The notes under the pieces were generated by a model that worked only from the letters and a program-made list of their open reading frames with translations, ran no database searches and had not been told where the DNA came from. 64,000 nucleotides of DNA from Micromonospora sp. RP3T (GTDB taxonomy: Bacteria; Actinomycetota; Actinomycetes; Mycobacteriales; Micromonosporaceae), in NCBI RefSeq assembly GCF_003027925.1, contig NZ_PYPS01000003.1, positions 186,001 to 250,000 of the forward strand, read 5' to 3'. Positions 25,104-33,556 of this stretch are shown one piece after another (position 1 is the stretch's first letter; the number at the start of each line of letters is the position of its first letter). A program made the translations under genes and the position numbers.

Positions 25104-26671
25104 GCTGGCTCGTGCCGTTGCCGGTGGTGATGCCGTTGTTCGGCGCCGCCCTGACGCTGCTGCTCGTCGGCCGGGCCCGCGCCCAGCGGTGGGTCAGCAT
25201 CACCGTCCTCGCGGCCACCGTGGCGGTCGCGGCGCTGCTGCTGGTCCGCGCCACGCTCGGCGGGCCGCTGGTGGTCGAGGTGGGCGGCTGGGTCGCGCCG
25301 CTGGGCATCGTGCTCGTCGCCGACCAGCTCGCCGCGTTGATGCTGGTGGTCTCCGCCGCGGTCACGCTGTGCGTGCTGGTCTACTCCATCGGGCAGGGCC
25401 TGGCCGACGGCAACGAGGAGACGCCGCTGTCGGTCTACCACCCGACCTACCTGGTGCTGACCGCCGGCGTGTGCAACGCGTTCCTCTCCGGTGACCTGTT
25501 CAACCTCTACGTCGGCTTCGAGATCCTGCTGGTGGCGAGCTACGTGCTGCTGACGCTCGGCAGCACGGAGAACCGGATCCGCGCCGGCACCACGTACGTC
25601 GTGGTCAGCCTGCTGTCGTCGCTCATCTTCCTGGTCGCGATCGGCCTGATCTACGCCGCCACCGGCACGCTCAACCTGGCCCAGCTCGTCGACCGGCTGG
25701 ACGCGCTGCCGGACGACCTGCGGCTGGTCCTCCAGGGCATGCTGCTGCTGGCGTTCGGCATCAAGGCCGCCGTGTTCCCGCTCTCGGCCTGGCTGCCGGA
25801 CAGCTATCCCACCGCGCCGGCGCCGGTCACCGCGGTCTTCGCCGGCCTGCTCACCAAGGTCGGCGTGTACGCGATCATCCGGACCGAGACGCTGCTGTTC
25901 CCCGGTGGCCGCACCGCCGACCTGCTGCTGGTGATCGCGGCGCTGACCATGGTGGTCGGCATCCTCGGCGCGGTGGCGCAGTCGGACATCAAACGGCTGC
26001 TGTCGTTCACACTGGTCAGCCACATCGGCTACATGCTGTTCGGGGTCGGCCTGACCACCGCGCACGGGCTGTCCGCCGCGATCTTCTACGTGGTGCACCA
26101 CATCACCATCCAGACCACCCTGTTCCTCGCGGCCGGTCTGGTCGAACGACGCGGCGGCAGCACCGCGCTGGACCGGCTCGGCGGGCTGGCCCGGCTGTCG
26201 CCGTTGCTGGCGGTGCTCTTCTTCGTGCCCGCGCTCAACCTGGCCGGCATTCCGCCGTTCTCCGGGTTCCTCGGCAAGGTCGGCCTGGTGCAGGCCGGCG
26301 TGTCCGACGGCGGCGTGCTGGCCTGGGCGCTGGTCGCCGGCGGGCTGCTCACCAGCCTGCTCACGCTCTACGCGATCGCCCGGGTGTGGAACCTCGCGTT
26401 CTGGCGGGACCCGCACCCGGACATGCCGGGCCCCGACGACACCGCCCGGGCGGCCCGCACCGACGGCGCCGAGCAGCCGCACGACGACCCGTCGCCGGCC
26501 GGCGCCGTGCTGCCCCGGCTGATGACCGCGTCCACCGCCGCGCTGGTGGTGCTCGGCCTCGGGCTGACGGTGGTGGCCGGGCCGCTCTTCGACATCAGCA
26601 CCGACGCCGCCGACGACCTGCTGCGCCGCGCCCCCTACGTCGAGGCCGTCTTCCCGGACGGTGCGCCGTGA
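25100..26671 (+). CDS. mrpD: Na+/H+ antiporter Mrp subunit D
   Basis: This 523-residue proton-translocating subunit is of the NuoN/NuoM type. Characteristic stretches are LFNLYVGFEILLVASYVLLT (conserved membrane Glu), FGIKAAVFPLSAWLPDSYPT (conserved Lys) and SHIGYMLFGVGL with the later HHITIQTTLFLAAGL. About 14 helices are visible. A ~40-residue Asp/Pro-rich loop near residues 440-470 (HPDMPGPDD) precedes the last helix. The ATG overlaps the mrpC stop as ATGA. Confidence 0.93.
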   Translation: MSWLVPLPVVMPLFGAALTLLLVGRARAQRWVSITVLAATVAVAALLLVRATLGGPLVVEVGGWVAPLGIVLVADQLAALMLVVSAAVTLCVLVYSIGQGLADGNEETPLSVYHPTYLVLTAGVCNAFLSGDLFNLYVGFEILLVASYVLLTLGSTENRIRAGTTYVVVSLLSSLIFLVAIGLIYAATGTLNLAQLVDRLDALPDDLRLVLQGMLLLAFGIKAAVFPLSAWLPDSYPTAPAPVTAVFAGLLTKVGVYAIIRTETLLFPGGRTADLLLVIAALTMVVGILGAVAQSDIKRLLSFTLVSHIGYMLFGVGLTTAHGLSAAIFYVVHHITIQTTLFLAAGLVERRGGSTALDRLGGLARLSPLLAVLFFVPALNLAGIPPFSGFLGKVGLVQAGVSDGGVLAWALVAGGLLTSLLTLYAIARVWNLAFWRDPHPDMPGPDDTARAARTDGAEQPHDDPSPAGAVLPRLMTASTAALVVLGLGLTVVAGPLFDISTDAADDLLRRAPYVEAVFPDGAP

Positions 26672-27273
26672 CCACTCCTCCGCGTGCGCCGCTGACCCGC
26701 CGCGTACGGTGGCGCAACCGGGCCGTCGCGGTGACCGGCCTGGTCACCGTCTGGGTGCTGCTGTGGGGCACGTTCACCTGGGCGAACGTGATCAGCGGTC
26801 TGGCGGTCGCGGCCGTGCTGCTGGTGGTCTTCCCACTGCCGCCGGTGACGTTCGCCGGGCGGATCCGGCCGGTGCCGCTGGCCCGCTTCCTGGCCCGTTT
26901 CCTGTGGGACCTGGTGGTCGCGTCCGCGCAGGTGGCCTGGCTCGCGGTCCGGTTCGGGCACACCCCACGCGGGGCGATCATCGCGGTGCGGCTGCGGGTG
27001 AACACCGACCTCAACCTGACGCTCACCGCCGAGGCGCTGTCCCTGGTGCCCGGCAGCCTCATCCTGGAGGCCGACCGGGGGACCGGCACGCTCTACGTGC
27101 ACGTCATCGGCGTCCGGACGCTGGACGAGGTGGAACGGTTCCGGCGCGGTGTGCGGGAGCTGGAGGAACGCATCGTCGCCGCCGTCGGCTCGGGCGAGGA
27201 ACTGCGCCGGCTCCGCGATCCCGACCCCACCGGCCCGCCCGAGCCGGTCGACCTGGAAGGGGCACCGACGTGA
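26668..27273 (+). CDS. mrpE: Na+/H+ antiporter Mrp subunit E
   Basis: This 201-residue subunit has two N-terminal helices (residues 20-55) and the family stretch FLWDLVVASAQVAWLAVRFG. The soluble part LTLTAEALSLVPGSLILEAD with HVIGVRTLDEVERF is diagnostic of MrpE. It has a short Pro-rich C-terminus. The start GTG overlaps the mrpD stop by 4 nt. MrpE is needed for assembly or full activity of the complex and does not itself resemble a transporter subunit of complex I. Confidence 0.92.
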   Translation: MTTPPRAPLTRRVRWRNRAVAVTGLVTVWVLLWGTFTWANVISGLAVAAVLLVVFPLPPVTFAGRIRPVPLARFLARFLWDLVVASAQVAWLAVRFGHTPRGAIIAVRLRVNTDLNLTLTAEALSLVPGSLILEADRGTGTLYVHVIGVRTLDEVERFRRGVRELEERIVAAVGSGEELRRLRDPDPTGPPEPVDLEGAPT

Positions 27274-27533
27274 CAGTCGTGGCCGTGATCGTCACCGTGC
27301 TGCTCACCGTGGCCGGTGGACTGACCCTGCTCCGCATCATCCGTGGACCGTCGATCCTGGACCGGGCCGTCGCCACCGACGTGCTGCTCGCCGTCGCGGT
27401 CGCCGCCATCGCCACCGAGGCCGCCTACAGCCGGGACGCCACCGCGCTGCCGGTGCTGGTGGTCCTCGCCGTCGTCGGGTTCGTCGGATCGGTCAGCGTC
27501 GCGCGGTTCGCGGCGCGGAAAGACCCCAAGTGA
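27270..27533 (+). CDS. mrpF: Na+/H+ antiporter Mrp subunit F
   Basis: This 87-residue three-helix protein contains the family motif RIIRGPSILDRAVATDVLL, with its conserved Gly-Pro and Asp-Arg. The third helix ends in VGFVGSVSVARF. GTGA overlap with mrpE. Length and layout match MrpF exactly. Confidence 0.93.
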   Translation: MTVVAVIVTVLLTVAGGLTLLRIIRGPSILDRAVATDVLLAVAVAAIATEAAYSRDATALPVLVVLAVVGFVGSVSVARFAARKDPK

Positions 27534-27952
27534 CAGTCGACGCCGTCCTCGACACCGCCGCCGGCGTCTGCCTGATCGCGGGCGCCCTGCTCAGCCTCGC
27601 CGCCGGCATCGCCCTGGTCCGTTTCCCGGACGTGCTGTCCCGGATGCACGCCGCGGCCAAGCCGCAGGTGCTGGGGCTGCTGCTGGTTCTGCTCGGGTGC
27701 GCGTTGCGGCTGCGTACCGGCGTGGACATCACCACGCTGGTGCTGGTGGGCATGTTCCAGCTCGCCACCGCCCCGGTCGCGGCGCACATGGTCGGGCGGG
27801 CCGCCTACCCGCACGACGACATCCGGCGGGACCTGCTGCTCACCGACGAGTTGGCCGGCCGGCTGGACCGGGTCCGCGCGAACCGGGCCGGGGCGGCGGA
27901 GACCCCGTCGTCGGTCGGCGCGCCCGGGCGCGACGCGCAGCCCCCGGCCTGA
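27530..27952 (+). CDS. mrpG: Na+/H+ antiporter Mrp subunit G
   Basis: This 140-residue last subunit of the operon has three helices (residues 9-29, 43-63 and 68-90). The motif RFPDVLSRMHAAAKPQVLG fits the family consensus RFPDxxxRxHAxxxxxTxG. The C-terminal 40 residues are polar and probably cytoplasmic. The GTGA overlap with mrpF completes an uninterrupted A(B)-C-D-E-F-G set. Confidence 0.93.
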   Translation: MTVDAVLDTAAGVCLIAGALLSLAAGIALVRFPDVLSRMHAAAKPQVLGLLLVLLGCALRLRTGVDITTLVLVGMFQLATAPVAAHMVGRAAYPHDDIRRDLLLTDELAGRLDRVRANRAGAAETPSSVGAPGRDAQPPA

Positions 27953-27964
27953 CGGTTTCTTCGC

Positions 27965-27970
27965 TATCCT
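27965..27970 (+). promoter_or_regulatory. Putative -10 box TATCCT for the cold-shock gene
   Basis: TATCCT lies 45 nt before the ATG at 28015, followed by an unusually G/T-rich leader (GTTTGTTTGTTGGTT). Cold-shock genes often have long structured leaders. No clear -35 box is seen. Confidence 0.3.
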
Positions 27971-28014
27971 GATCCCCGGTTTGTTTGTTGGTTCGGGTGG
28001 CGGGGTTGGTGGGC

Positions 28015-28437
28015 ATGGAAAAGGGCACTATCGTCCGGTTCGACGACGTCCGGGGTTACGGGTTCATCGCGCCGGTGCGCGGCGGTGACGACGTCTTCGT
28101 GCACGCGAACGACTTCGGCGACCAGCGGCATTCCGTGGCGGTCGGCATGAAGGTGAGCTACGAGGTCGTGCAGTCCGAGCGGGGTCTGAAGGTCGCGCGG
28201 GTGACACTGGACCCGCCGCCGGTGTCGTTGCAGGGCGCGACGTCCGCCGTGCCGGCCGGCACCGGGTCGGCGCCGGTGGAGGACGACGAGTTCGACGTGC
28301 TGACGGTCGGCCAGTTCGAGGCCTCGGTCACCGAGCTGCTGCTGGCGAACGCGCCCACCATGACCGGCGGGCAGATCGTCCAGGCCCGGCGCGCGCTGAT
28401 CGCGCTGGGGCGCCAGCACGGCTGGGTGGAGGACTGA
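28015..28437 (+). CDS. Cold-shock-domain protein with C-terminal extension
   Basis: This 140-residue nucleic-acid-binding protein opens with a cold shock domain (residues 1-65) carrying RNP1-like RGYGFIAP and RNP2-like DDVFVHAND. A linker of about 30 residues follows, then a predicted helical tail (residues 95-140, DVLTVGQFEASVTELLLANA). Ordinary CspA proteins are ~67 residues, so the helical tail is an added module, probably for protein contact. It likely acts as an RNA chaperone. An upstream in-frame TTG at 27985 would add ten residues that do not fit the domain. Confidence 0.85.
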   Translation: MEKGTIVRFDDVRGYGFIAPVRGGDDVFVHANDFGDQRHSVAVGMKVSYEVVQSERGLKVARVTLDPPPVSLQGATSAVPAGTGSAPVEDDEFDVLTVGQFEASVTELLLANAPTMTGGQIVQARRALIALGRQHGWVED

Positions 28438-28456
28438 CCGCCCCGGTGCCCACCGG

Positions 28457-29500
28457 TCAGCGGTTGCGCTCCACGACGTAGGCGGTCAGGTCGAGCAGGA
28501 AACGACCGTCCTCGGTCTCGGCCGCGGCACCGAGGGCCCGTTCTCCCTCGCGTCGGGCCGCCGCGGCCAGTTCCCGGGCGCTGCGCCGGGCCGACTCCAC
28601 GCAGTCGTACGCGAGCAGCCGCCCGTGCAGCCAGCGCACCTCCGACGCGGTGCGCGCCGCCCGGGTCCGGCCCAGGAAGCGCAGCGCCCGCTCGCGTTCG
28701 TCGGGCGTGCACCGCCGCAGGAAGTCGATGAGGATGAGCGTCCGCTTGCCCTCCCACAGGTCGCCGGCGATCTCCTTGCCGTACCGGGCGAAGTCGCCGG
28801 TCAGGTTGAGCGCGTCGTCCTGGATCTGGAACGCGGCACCCAGGTACCAGCCGTACCGGTCCAGGACGTCGACCGCGTTCTCCCGCCCGGTGGCGACCAG
28901 GACGCCGGCCCGGCACGGATAGATGCAGGTGTACCAGGACGTCTTCTTCAGGCACATCCGGTAGTAGTCGTCGGCGTCCAGGTCGCACACGTTGTCACGG
29001 ATCCAGCCGACCTCGATGGCCTGCCCCTCCAGCGAGTGGCGCAGCATCAGCTCGGTCTCGGTGAACAGCCGCCACGCGATCCCCGAGCCGAGCGCCGCCC
29101 GGTTCGCGGCGAGCCGCCGCAACGCCAGCAGGTTCGTCATGTTGCCGACGTTGAGCGCCACGCCGACCCCGTACTCGGCGTGCAGGGTCGGCCCGCCGCG
29201 TCGTTGCTCGCTGGCGTCCTGGATGTCGTCGTGGATGAGGAACGCGTTGTGGAACAGCTCGACGGTCACCGCGGCGTTGAGCCCCACCGGCTCGGCGCCG
29301 CCGAACGCCCGGCAGGTCGCCAGGCACAGCGCGGCGCGCAGTCCCTTGCCCCAGCGCCGGGGATACTCCGCGACCAGGTCGTAGAGGTACCGCGGCCCGC
29401 CGTCGGGCAGGTCGTCGAGCAGCGCGTCGAGGGCGAGCCCGCGGTAGCGCGCCAGCATGCGGTCCACGTGCCCGCCGGCCACCCCGGTGGTCGGCGCCAC
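28457..29500 (-). CDS. Polyprenyl (geranylgeranyl-type) diphosphate synthase
   Basis: This 347-residue trans-isoprenyl diphosphate synthase would condense IPP with an allylic diphosphate. The first aspartate-rich motif is LIHDDIQDASEQRRGGPT and the second is FQIQDDALNL; both are intact, with RRWGKGLRAAL as the IPP-binding basic patch. The two residues before the first DDxxD (Ile-His) are not bulky aromatics, which suggests a product longer than C15; the exact chain length cannot be read. It starts at GTG 29500, 7 nt after the upstream helical protein, so the pair is probably one operon. No terpene cyclase or phytoene synthase is nearby. Confidence 0.85.
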   Translation of the reverse strand: MAPTTGVAGGHVDRMLARYRGLALDALLDDLPDGGPRYLYDLVAEYPRRWGKGLRAALCLATCRAFGGAEPVGLNAAVTVELFHNAFLIHDDIQDASEQRRGGPTLHAEYGVGVALNVGNMTNLLALRRLAANRAALGSGIAWRLFTETELMLRHSLEGQAIEVGWIRDNVCDLDADDYYRMCLKKTSWYTCIYPCRAGVLVATGRENAVDVLDRYGWYLGAAFQIQDDALNLTGDFARYGKEIAGDLWEGKRTLILIDFLRRCTPDERERALRFLGRTRAARTASEVRWLHGRLLAYDCVESARRSARELAAAARREGERALGAAAETEDGRFLLDLTAYVVERNR

Positions 29501-29507
29501 CGCGCCG

Positions 29508-29924
29508 CTACCGGTCCGTCCGGGTCGGGCCGGCCGGACCCGGCGACGACAGCCGGTCCGCGAGCCCGTTGGCCACGTCGGGCGCCAGCCGCGCGAGATT
29601 GAGTACGGTGTCGAGCGCGTCGTGCGCGTCCGAGGTGTAGCGGCGGATCACCTCGCCGCGTCGGTCGTCGGCCATCTTCAGTTGCCCGACCACGGTGTCG
29701 ATCAGCGCGTGCCCGTCGGTGCGGACCCGCGCGACGAGTTCGTCGAACGCCTCCGGGTCGACCCGGCGGCTCTCGGTCAGCTTCTCCTCGAGCCGCCGGG
29801 CGCCGGCCAGCCCTGCCGCGAGTTCCTCCTCCAGCACCGTGGCCGCGTGGGTCACGGTCTCCGAGGTCTCCTCGGCCACCTTCTCGAAGCGCTCGTCCGC
29901 GCGCTCACGCTCACCATTCGCCAT
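29508..29924 (-). CDS. Small helical protein of unknown function
   Basis: This 138-residue, highly charged, all-alpha protein has no signal or membrane segment. A long amphipathic helix (residues 1-50, VAEETSETVTHAATVLEEEL) is followed by further helices with LDTVLNLARLAPDVANGLAD. No family is recognised. The ATG 29924 has no Shine-Dalgarno site but CAGACT lies 6 nt upstream, pointing to a leaderless transcript that continues into the polyprenyl synthase gene. Confidence 0.6.
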   Translation of the reverse strand: MANGERERADERFEKVAEETSETVTHAATVLEEELAAGLAGARRLEEKLTESRRVDPEAFDELVARVRTDGHALIDTVVGQLKMADDRRGEVIRRYTSDAHDALDTVLNLARLAPDVANGLADRLSSPGPAGPTRTDR

Positions 29925-29930
29925 GAGGGG

Positions 29931-29936
29931 AGTCTG
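29931..29936 (-). promoter_or_regulatory. Putative -10 element CAGACT (minus strand)
   Basis: CAGACT on the minus strand lies 6 nt before ATG 29924, with no ribosome binding site between. Confidence 0.3.
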
Positions 29937-30072
29937 CCACCGCGCCAAGGGCGGCACGCCACGAATGTGTCCGATTGGTGACTGTCGGTACGGAGACTCG
30001 GCTGCGCGATCACCCCGCGCTGTCGCGCGGCTCCAGTATGCTCTCGGCCTTGGACCATCCACAGGGGACTCG

Positions 30073-33000
30073 ATGAGACTGCCGCTGACGTACCGCTCCG
30101 CGCTCAAGTTGATCGGAGCCCACGAGCCAGTCCTCCTGACCCGCCTCGACAAACTGCTCGGCGGCATGGTCCTCGCCTCGGGGGTGGCGGGCCTGCCGAT
30201 GGGGAGCGCGGTCCTCACGGCGGTGTGGGGCTGGGTGGACCAGAAGAGCGAGTTCGTCAAGCTGCTGACCGGCGGCGTCACCTGGTGCCGTGACCGCCTC
30301 GCCGGGGCGTCCGGCCACGAACGCCGCCAACTCGTCGCCGCCGCGCACACCGTCCTGGTCGGGGAGGCGCTGTTCCACGCGCTCCAGACCCACTTCGGGC
30401 CGACCTACCGCAGCCTCGAACTGACCGACGAGGAGAAGAAGCACCTCTTCCGGGACAAGCACGACGCGCAGCGGTACGGCGACGCCGTCGCCGTCCTGCT
30501 CGACACGACCATCGAGGTTCCCTGGGCGGGGCGCACCTTCGACGACAACCTCGCTCGCAGCGTCGAGCCCTACCTGCGTGACGCGATCAACCGCTGTCTG
30601 CGTTCCTTCGAGAAGCTCGCGGTCTGGGAACGGGCCTGGACGACGCACCCTCGCCCGGATCCCAACGCGATCCTGCGGGCCGCCGTCAGCCGGTACGAGG
30701 AGAACTACTTCCGGCTCGCGACGGATGTGCCGGAGTTCCTGGTCTGGGCGCTGCTGGGGGAGCAACGCGGGGCGAGCCTGGCCGTCCGGGCGGCCAACCG
30801 GGAGATCGTCGCCGCGCTGCGCAGCCAGGCGCACTCCCTGCACAAGGTCGAGGCGCTGCTGTCCCTGATCTCCGGCACGAGTGGCCGCGACCCGGACACC
30901 ACGGCCCTCCGCAAGCTCAACGGGTCCATTCTCGACCAGCCGCTCATCAGTGCGAGCGAACTCATGGGTGTCGCGGAGGTGGCGATTCCGACCATCCGCG
31001 AGGGTTACGTCGCCCCACGATTCCGCTGTGCGGTGGTCGACTCCTACTCATATCCGTCGAGCGAGGAGTGGTGGTCGACCCGTCGGGTGCGATCCGACCT
31101 CGACACCTTCCTCGCCGGCTATCTCGCGTCCGTCGAGTGCACGCAGCGGCCGTTGGTGGTGCTCGGGCACCCCGGCGCCGGCAAGTCGTTGCTCACCCGC
31201 GTCCTCACCGCTCGCCTCTCGGCCACCGCCTTCCCGGCCCTCCTCGTTCCGCTGCGGCGGATCCGCGATCCGGGCGCATCGATCTACCAGCAGATCCAGC
31301 AGATCCTCGACGAGGGCACCCACGCCCGCGCCCTCTGGTCGAAGATCGGCAACACCGCGGTCGACGGCGCCGGCGGCGCCACCAGGGTCGTGCTGCTGGA
31401 CGGGCTGGACGAGCTGATGCAGGCCACCGGCACCACCGAGTCGGGTTACCTGAGCCAGGTGCAGGAGTTCCAGCGCGTCGAGGCCACTCAGGATGCCCCG
31501 GTCGCGGTCATCCTCACCTCCCGGCAGGTCGTGGCGGACCTTGCGAACATCCCGACCGGCTGCATGGTCATCCGGATCGAGGACTTCACCGAAGCGCAGA
31601 TCAGCGCCTGGCTCGACGTCTGGAACCGGGTGAACGCGCCCACGCCGGGAGCGGATGCGGCCCGCCTCAGCGTGGACGCCGTCCTGGAGGCCGGCGAGCT
31701 GGCCCGGCAGCCCCTGCTGCTCCTGATGATCGCCATCCAGGCCGCCACGTCGGGTCGGTTCGCCATGGCGGCCAGCGAAACCACCGTCTACCACCGGCTG
31801 CTCGTCGACTTCACCCGGCGGGAACTGCGCAAGGACGGGTCGCGCGACCGCTTCACCGATCCCCCCGCCGAGGCCCTGGTACAAGCCGAGCTGTGGCGCC
31901 TCGGGGTGGCCGCCTACGGGATGTTCAACCGGGGACAGCAGTTCGTCACCGAGGACCAGCTCCAGGAAGACCTCGGGCTGCTCGACCCGCGCGGCGAGCG
32001 GGCCGGCCGGGAGGCGGGCCGGTTCGTCCGTTCGCTGACCGCCGCCCGGCGGACGATCGGGCGCTTCTTCTTCATCCACACCTCGGAGACGGGCGAGGTG
32101 GACCACCGGCGGAAGACGTACGAGTTCCTCCATGCCACGTTCGCGGAGTACCTGATGGCGTACCACGCCGTCGACCGCATCCGGGAACTGATCGACTCGT
32201 ACGTGAGCTACCGCGCCGGCCGGCTCCGGCCGGAGGCGTCGTGGAACGACGACGAGATCCTCTACTCGTTGCTGGCGCACCGACCGATAGCTGCGAGCGA
32301 GAAGACCGTCGAGTTCATCAGACAGATCTTCGACACCTTCGACCCGCTGGAGCGCGTCAACGGTGGCACGGTCCTGGAGAGCCTGCTGAGCGAGGCGCAC
32401 CGTCACCGGTCCGGCGGGCGTGAGGTCGGCTACAACCCCGGGGCCCGCAGCGGCTTCCAGCGGCTGGCCGCGTACCTCACCAACCTCATCGTGCTCCGGC
32501 TGCTGCTCCTGCCGGACCACTCGATCGGGGTCGACGAGCTGGCGCCCGGCGGTGGTGACTCCCTCACCTGGTGGCGCTCGACCGTCCGGCTGATCCAGGC
32601 CGGTCTCGGCGAGGGCGCCTGGTTCGGCGTCCTACGGACCATCGAGCCGGTCGTCTCCGACGGGCACTGTTTCCTCCGGCTGCGGCAGGAACCTCTGCTC
32701 CCGATCGGCCGCGACGTCTATGAGGCACAGTTGCTGTTCGATCCGGAAGCGGTCGACGTCGCGTACGTCGGTGTCGCGCTCTGGCGGGGCCTGCACGTGC
32801 CCGCCACCGCACACACGTCGGCGCAGCTCTATGCCGACGTCGTCGCGCACCGCCTGTACGCGCCGCCGTCGCCCGGCAGCGCGCGGGCTCTGCTGGAGCG
32901 CGTCCGCACGGTGGGCCGCCTGACCGACCCCACCGCTCTGGCGTTGGTGGAATACCTGCTCGCCCACTGTGCCCACCTCACGCTGGCGGAGTTGCGTGAC

Positions 33001-33477
33001 CTCATCAGCGCGGCGGTCACCTCGCGCACCGCCGCGGTGCGCGCCGTCCCGCTGGTCGTGGCCCGTCCGGAGTTGCTGCGCGTCCTGCCCCAACTCGATC
33101 ACTGGTACGGGCAGGTGTTCCCGTCGTCGCTGGACTTCCTGCGCGTCGGGGGCGCGCTGAGACTGCTGACGCTGACCGGTTCCCCGGAGGGCCGGGAATC
33201 CGGCTGGAAGCAGTTCAAGACGTGCATGCTGGCGAATTCCGACTGGGCCACGTCGCTGTCGTTCGAGATCGTGGAGAAGTACGCCGCCCTCGCCTCCGCC
33301 ACCGACGTCTGGCCGACGATCATCCCGTCGGTGGTGGACGCCATGACCTTCGACCTGGTCAACCACGCCCGCACCGGCGCGCTCACGCCGCGCCGGCCCG
33401 GGGCGACGGCCGACGATGGACCGACCGATCCGCCACCGGATCCGGAGTACACCGAAGCGGACGACACGCCGACGTGA
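30073..33477 (+). CDS. NACHT-domain STAND NTPase (putative bacterial NLR-like defence protein)
   Basis: This 1134-residue protein has an N-terminal helical domain (1-~110, MRLPLTYRSALKLIGAHEP), of the kind found before NACHT in actinobacteria (NNH7-like, from memory). The NACHT core spans about 355-650, with Walker A VVLGHPGAGKSLLTRVL near residue 365, Walker B VVLLDGLDEL near 440 and sensor-like ILTSRQVV near 480. Winged-helix-like FLHATFAEYLMAYHAVDRI lies near 690. A C-terminal region of about 400 residues has Leu-rich helices, possibly sensing repeats. ATG 30073 follows AGGGGA. Proteins of this class include antiphage NLR-like sensors. There is no N-terminal nuclease or TIR, so an effector may be encoded in trans, such as the DUF3800 gene 79 bp downstream. 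Confidence 0.85.
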   Translation: MRLPLTYRSALKLIGAHEPVLLTRLDKLLGGMVLASGVAGLPMGSAVLTAVWGWVDQKSEFVKLLTGGVTWCRDRLAGASGHERRQLVAAAHTVLVGEALFHALQTHFGPTYRSLELTDEEKKHLFRDKHDAQRYGDAVAVLLDTTIEVPWAGRTFDDNLARSVEPYLRDAINRCLRSFEKLAVWERAWTTHPRPDPNAILRAAVSRYEENYFRLATDVPEFLVWALLGEQRGASLAVRAANREIVAALRSQAHSLHKVEALLSLISGTSGRDPDTTALRKLNGSILDQPLISASELMGVAEVAIPTIREGYVAPRFRCAVVDSYSYPSSEEWWSTRRVRSDLDTFLAGYLASVECTQRPLVVLGHPGAGKSLLTRVLTARLSATAFPALLVPLRRIRDPGASIYQQIQQILDEGTHARALWSKIGNTAVDGAGGATRVVLLDGLDELMQATGTTESGYLSQVQEFQRVEATQDAPVAVILTSRQVVADLANIPTGCMVIRIEDFTEAQISAWLDVWNRVNAPTPGADAARLSVDAVLEAGELARQPLLLLMIAIQAATSGRFAMAASETTVYHRLLVDFTRRELRKDGSRDRFTDPPAEALVQAELWRLGVAAYGMFNRGQQFVTEDQLQEDLGLLDPRGERAGREAGRFVRSLTAARRTIGRFFFIHTSETGEVDHRRKTYEFLHATFAEYLMAYHAVDRIRELIDSYVSYRAGRLRPEASWNDDEILYSLLAHRPIAASEKTVEFIRQIFDTFDPLERVNGGTVLESLLSEAHRHRSGGREVGYNPGARSGFQRLAAYLTNLIVLRLLLLPDHSIGVDELAPGGGDSLTWWRSTVRLIQAGLGEGAWFGVLRTIEPVVSDGHCFLRLRQEPLLPIGRDVYEAQLLFDPEAVDVAYVGVALWRGLHVPATAHTSAQLYADVVAHRLYAPPSPGSARALLERVRTVGRLTDPTALALVEYLLAHCAHLTLAELRDLISAAVTSRTAAVRAVPLVVARPELLRVLPQLDHWYGQVFPSSLDFLRVGGALRLLTLTGSPEGRESGWKQFKTCMLANSDWATSLSFEIVEKYAALASATDVWPTIIPSVVDAMTFDLVNHARTGALTPRRPGATADDGPTDPPPDPEYTEADDTPT

Positions 33478-33556
33478 GCGGAGCCGGTCGGCGGCCAAAC
33501 CGGTGGTCGGATCGCGCCGGGTCGGCGACCATGGTCGGCATGGTGGGGGACCGGGC

